Assembly: GCA_014379305.1 (NCBI GenBank)
Contig: JACMMB010000305.1
Span: 1-10,624, forward strand
Length of the DNA: 10,624 nucleotides
Origin: Akkermansiaceae bacterium
Lineage (GTDB): Bacteria; Verrucomicrobiota; Verrucomicrobiia; Verrucomicrobiales; Akkermansiaceae
Direction: 5' to 3'
Below the pieces are notes generated by a model. It was given only the letters and a program-made list of their open reading frames with translations. It made no database searches and was not told the DNA's origin. Positions within the stretch are counted from its first letter, which is position 1. The number at the start of each line of letters is the position of its first letter. The position numbers were made by a program, and so were the translations under genes. This document shows, piece by piece, positions 8,313 to 10,624 of the stretch.

Positions 8313-8328
8313 AGCAATGGTCATGCCA
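8313..8328 (-). promoter_or_regulatory. Sigma-54 (-24/-12) promoter of glnB
   Basis: Read on the - strand, the sequence is TGGCATGACCATTGCT. The sigma-54 consensus is TGGCACG-N4-TTGC(A/T), and this matches at every defined position except one (C to T in the -24 element). The invariant GG and GC dinucleotides are exactly 10 nt apart. The expected transcription start is about 12 nt past the -12 GC, near 8302, leaving a leader of about 15 nt before the glnB ATG at 8287. This fits the known use of sigma-54 for nitrogen-regulated genes. A sigma-54 promoter also needs an activator such as NtrC; I could not identify a firm binding site for one. Confidence 0.72.
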
Positions 8329-8348
8329 AGTTAGGAACTCTAACGCTG

Positions 8349-8362
8349 ACTTATGAATAAGT
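8349..8362. repeat. Short dyad ACTTAT-GA-ATAAGT between glnB and the azurin gene
   Basis: This is a perfect inverted repeat with 6-bp arms and a 2-nt centre, in the 199-bp divergent region between glnB and the azurin gene. It sits about 20 bp upstream of the predicted glnB sigma-54 promoter and 125 bp upstream of the azurin start. The size suits a dimeric regulator's operator, but no known consensus was recognised and chance occurrence is possible. Confidence 0.3.
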
Positions 8363-8486
8363 TAAGCACATCTGGCGCACGTGACGAGAGGAAATCAGGG
8401 GTTTACGGAAAATTTCGTTAGATGGAGTTGCGAAAACCAGGAAAGTGATGAAGCTTCCGCGCGTATCGAATATTACTCACCAACCT

Positions 8487-8933
8487 ATGAAAAAGACCGT
8501 TTTAACCCTGCTATCCGCCGCATTCTGCCAGTTCGTTTCCGCCGAGGATGCCAAAGTGGAAATCACTGGAAATGACCAAATGCAATACAGCTCAAAAGCG
8601 TTTGAAGTAACGGAAGGCCAGAAGGTTGTTCTATCCTTCAAACACATCGGCCAACTTCCCGCCATCGCAATGGGACACAATTTGGTGATCCTGAAGCCGG
8701 ATACCGTGATTCCGACCTTTGCCACGAAATGCGCACCTGCAAAGGATTCCGGCTACATTCCCCAGGATGCGGAAAGCAAGGCAGAGATCGTCGCCCATAC
8801 CAAACTTCTTGGGGGTGGAGAATCCGATGAAATCACTTTCACGGCTCCAGCTGCCGGAGATTATCCTTATATCTGCAGCTTTCCCGGCCACTTTGCGATC
8901 ATGCAGGGGGTTATGACGGTAAAAGCTAAATAA
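8487..8933 (+). CDS. Azurin, secreted blue (type 1) copper electron carrier
   Basis: Azurin is a soluble periplasmic cupredoxin that shuttles single electrons between respiratory or oxidative enzymes. The ATG at 8487 gives 148 residues with a clear signal peptide, MKKTVLTLLSAAFCQFVSA, and predicted cleavage before EDAKVEITG. An upstream in-frame ATG at 8445 would place 14 extra residues before the signal and is rejected. Family hallmarks are ITGNDQMQY near the mature N-terminus, MGHN, VIAHTKLIG-like IVAHTKLLGGG, and the C-terminal YICSFPGHFAIMQG. The copper ligands are His64, Cys130, His135 and axial Met139 (precursor numbering); Gly63 matches the azurin carbonyl ligand. The disulphide-forming cysteines of Pseudomonas azurin (mature Cys3 and Cys26) are both absent, while a different cysteine, Cys82, occurs in the loop TKCAPAKDSGY. 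A terminator follows the stop, so this is a single-gene unit. A heme O synthase gene 1.5 kb downstream fits a respiratory role. Confidence 0.93.
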   Translation: MKKTVLTLLSAAFCQFVSAEDAKVEITGNDQMQYSSKAFEVTEGQKVVLSFKHIGQLPAIAMGHNLVILKPDTVIPTFATKCAPAKDSGYIPQDAESKAEIVAHTKLLGGGESDEITFTAPAAGDYPYICSFPGHFAIMQGVMTVKAK

Positions 8934-8949
8934 TTTCTTCAAGCGGCCA

Positions 8950-8976
8950 CCCCGCCGAATCCGGCAGGGCGTTTTC
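8950..8976 (+). terminator. Probable intrinsic terminator after the azurin gene
   Basis: About 17 bp after the azurin stop lies a GC-rich hairpin. Arms CCC-C-GCCG (8950-8957) and CGGC-A-GGG (8962-8969) pair with one C-A mismatch around a 4-nt AATC loop, followed by CGTTTT. The stem is stable but the T-tract is short, so it is a likely rather than certain terminator. It also lies downstream of the convergent isomerase-like gene, but there is no T-run on that side. Confidence 0.55.
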
Positions 8977-8999
8977 ATGCTGAATGCGGCGCTCGTCGA

Positions 9000-10259
9000 T
9001 TATCGCTTGTAAGTTCCGACTGCGGGTGCATCCGGGTTGACTTCGGGGCCGAAGTAGCGGAGCAGGACCAATGGTTCGGTTTCCGAGGTATTTTTATAAT
9101 TGATTCCTTGTTTGGCGGCGGTCTCGGTAATAAAGAATTCGTCTTGTGAAAGCTGGTTGAAACGCAGCAATTTCGGGCAGTTCAAGCGAAGTTTGTTGGC
9201 GTGGCCTTCGCCTTGCACCACGATGACCGAGGAGGCGCCATTGTCCTTGATTGTAGCGGTTTGGCCTGGCTCGACGGTGAGTTCCTTGGCGGAGAAAAAT
9301 TGGAAACCGTCAATTTTTCCATAGACGATCCATTTATCGTGGAAGCCCCCGCCTTTCTCCGAGGTGATCGGTTCGAGATAGTGATTGTCTTTGAAATTCG
9401 GGTCGGTGTTTTTATCCCAGTCGAGCTGATCGATGATGAAATCGATATCCTGATGCTTGTCGGCGGGCATGTCTTTCACGAGCAGGGACCAAGGGACTTC
9501 ACGGCCTTCGACAAGGTTTTGATACATGCCGAACACATCAGAACCCCACTGTGGCTCATAGGTGCAGAGGGAGCCGGGGGCGTGGAGAATACAAGGATCA
9601 ATAAGCCATCCGGTCCCGATTTTCAAACGATAGGCTTTTGAAAGATCGAGGATTCCGTTTTCCCCCTTGTTCCAATTTGCAATGCAATTGCGGACCTGAT
9701 CCCGGGTGGTGCCGGGCTCGAAGCCCATGAAGGTGTAGGGGAAATTGTTGCCGACATTGTTGTGCTGCGGGGGAAAATAATAACTCTCCGGCTTGCCTTC
9801 CTGACCGACCAGCGCGGCTTGCGCGGCGCTTTGGTGCATGTGGTGGGGGATCGGCCCCATGTTATCGAAAAACTTCGAGTAAACCGGCCATTTGCTGTAT
9901 TTTTTCCAGAGCGTGTCACCGATGATATCGGCACCACATTCTGAGATCGCATCGCGAAGGGTGAAGCGCTCGTTGCCGACAACAACATACGAAAGCCCTT
10001 CATCGCCATCGCGGCCTTCATTGGCGGTCTCGGTCGTCGAGCCGAACCAACGCTCATCGATGCCGCCGCGGTTGAGTCCGTAGGCATAGGTGTCATCCGG
10101 GTGCAGCTTGATACGCAGTCCGGGTTGAAGGAAGGATCGTGGCACCCAGGTTGGGGACAGGCGCAGCAGGCCCCCGGTGTCTTCAAGGTGAGCTGAGACC
10201 AATGCCTTGATGTTGGTATGAACGGTAGTGAGATCCTGGGTTACGAGTGGGGTTTTCAT
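9000..10259 (-). CDS. Two-domain cupin protein resembling class I mannose-6-phosphate isomerase
   Basis: The ATG at 10259 gives 419 residues and no signal peptide, so a cytoplasmic enzyme is expected. The reading frame continues 273 bp upstream to a possible start at 10532, but that stretch has low-complexity, non-family composition and overlaps the divergent ctaB-like gene, so it is rejected. The N-terminal half follows the motif order of zinc-dependent class I phosphomannose isomerases: SKFFDNMGPIPHHMHQ at 128-143 in place of the family's LxKxLDAxxxLSxQVHP, then GKPESYYF at 155-162 (family GKxE), GTGWLIDPCILHAPG at 215-229 (family GDxxxxPAGxxHA), and EPQWGSDV at 235-242 (family ExQxxSD). 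Candidate metal ligands are His140, His142, Glu158 and His226. The C-terminal cupin (about 300-405) has VVQGEGHANK and PLVLLRYFGPEVN but few histidines, so it probably binds no metal. These alignments are by eye. Substrate is unknown; mannose-6-phosphate/fructose-6-phosphate conversion is a family-level guess, and another sugar substrate is equally possible. Confidence 0.68.
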   Translation of the reverse strand: MKTPLVTQDLTTVHTNIKALVSAHLEDTGGLLRLSPTWVPRSFLQPGLRIKLHPDDTYAYGLNRGGIDERWFGSTTETANEGRDGDEGLSYVVVGNERFTLRDAISECGADIIGDTLWKKYSKWPVYSKFFDNMGPIPHHMHQSAAQAALVGQEGKPESYYFPPQHNNVGNNFPYTFMGFEPGTTRDQVRNCIANWNKGENGILDLSKAYRLKIGTGWLIDPCILHAPGSLCTYEPQWGSDVFGMYQNLVEGREVPWSLLVKDMPADKHQDIDFIIDQLDWDKNTDPNFKDNHYLEPITSEKGGGFHDKWIVYGKIDGFQFFSAKELTVEPGQTATIKDNGASSVIVVQGEGHANKLRLNCPKLLRFNQLSQDEFFITETAAKQGINYKNTSETEPLVLLRYFGPEVNPDAPAVGTYKR

Positions 10260-10280
10260 GGAATGGTAGGTAAGTTTCCC

Positions 10281-10296
10281 GATTCTTTCGAGAATC
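10281..10296. repeat. Small inverted repeat GATTCT-TTCG-AGAATC upstream of the isomerase-like gene
   Basis: This is a perfect 6-bp inverted repeat with a 4-nt loop, 22 bp upstream of the isomerase-like start codon and 109 bp upstream of the ctaB-like start. As RNA from the + strand it would have a UUCG loop; there is no T-run, so it is not a terminator. It could be an operator or a 5'-leader hairpin of either divergent gene, or chance. Confidence 0.3.
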
Positions 10297-10404
10297 CCAT
10301 GGAGGGCAAGCGGAGAGTTCTGGAAAACGGGCGGGCGGATTTGATTCGGTGCGGGATGGCGATGCTTGCTGGACGCTGGCAATTGTGTACTCCAAGTTCG
10401 CGAT

Positions 10405-10624
10405 GTGTCCGGGACAGAAGAGGAATTGATCAAAGCGCCGAATTTCCGCCAGGACTTGGGCGTTCTGATGAAGGTGCGACTGAATTTTTTCGTGCTGGTG
10501 ACAACGTTTTTCGGGTATCTCCTGGCTCGCAAGGGTTTGGCTATGGAGTGGGGGACATTGTTTCACACCTTGGCAGGCACGGCAGCGGCGGCATTCGGAT
10601 CGGCGGCGTTCAACCAGTTGATGG
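10405..10624 (+). CDS. ctaB: Protoheme IX farnesyltransferase (heme O synthase), 3'-truncated by the window edge
   Basis: This membrane enzyme of the UbiA prenyltransferase family attaches a farnesyl group to heme B to make heme O for heme-copper oxidases. Only 73 residues are in the window. From the GTG at 10405 they read MSGTEEELIKAPNFRQDLG, followed by VLMKVRLN and a first membrane helix FFVLVTTFFGYLLA. A second hydrophobic stretch is TLAGTAAAAFGSAAFNQLM. The pattern D-L-x-x-L-x-K-x-R-L, then LVTTxxGxLLA and AxxNQ, matches the start of CtaB/CyoE; the first aspartate-rich motif would come just after the window ends. The family's usual KPR reads KVR here. An ATG at 10468 is too close to the first helix and would lose the conserved DLGVL segment, so GTG is preferred. 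The gene is divergent from the isomerase-like gene. Other UbiA-family enzymes remain possible because so little is visible. Confidence 0.78.
   Translation, partial: MSGTEEELIKAPNFRQDLGVLMKVRLNFFVLVTTFFGYLLARKGLAMEWGTLFHTLAGTAAAAFGSAAFNQLM

Noticed and set aside
8365..8380. A possible NtrC-type enhancer (GCACATCTGGCGCAC) upstream of the glnB sigma-54 promoter.
   Set aside because: The half-sites only loosely resemble the NtrC consensus and the spacer is shorter than in known sites.
8526..8528. Azurin as a lipoprotein, because a cysteine (Cys14) lies in the signal region.
   Set aside because: Phe precedes Cys14, which does not fit a lipobox, and a standard signal-peptidase site (VSA before EDA) follows.
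10260..10532. A 91-residue N-terminal extension of the isomerase-like protein.
   Set aside because: The extension has no family similarity, is rich in Ser, Arg and Pro, and overlaps the first codons of the divergent heme O synthase gene.

Overview
The window looks like chromosomal core sequence from a Gram-negative bacterium with an outer membrane, probably Verrucomicrobiota. This placement is an inference from overall protein style: GyrB/GyrA wording, a five-POTRA BamA, a free-standing azurin, moderately high GC and a general absence of Shine-Dalgarno sequences. No marker here proves the phylum. I see no mobile element, CRISPR array, rRNA or tRNA, and most genes are well-known housekeeping genes.

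Layout, left to right. (1) The 3' part of gyrB (5' end outside the window) and a complete gyrA run on the + strand with a 34-bp gap, and are probably one transcript encoding DNA gyrase. (2) bamA, the outer-membrane barrel assembly factor, lies on the - strand and converges on gyrA. (3) Divergent from bamA is a low-molecular-weight phosphatase on the + strand, whose P-loop carries the threonine found in protein-arginine phosphatases. (4) glnB (PII nitrogen signal protein) on the - strand converges on the phosphatase. The two share a 12-bp perfect hairpin terminator, and glnB has a near-consensus sigma-54 (-24/-12) promoter 15-25 nt upstream of its start codon. (5) Divergent from glnB is a secreted azurin (blue copper protein) with its own hairpin terminator. 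(6) On the - strand is a two-domain cupin protein resembling class I (zinc) mannose-6-phosphate isomerase. (7) At the right edge, divergent from it, is the 5' start of a ctaB/cyoE-like protoheme IX farnesyltransferase (heme O synthase).

How they fit together: gyrBA forms one functional unit. glnB is a stand-alone nitrogen-sensing gene with an apparently nitrogen-type promoter. Azurin and heme O synthase both point to aerobic copper/heme respiration, so a terminal oxidase cluster may lie to the right. The remaining genes look like independent single-gene transcription units arranged in alternating orientation.

The points most worth following up are the unusual GyrA quinolone-pocket residues (Gln81/Thr85), the sigma-54 promoter that also fixes the glnB start, the altered metal-site motif in the isomerase-like protein, the azurin without its usual disulphide, and the arginine-phosphatase-type P-loop. 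I did not find a convincing new multi-gene system.
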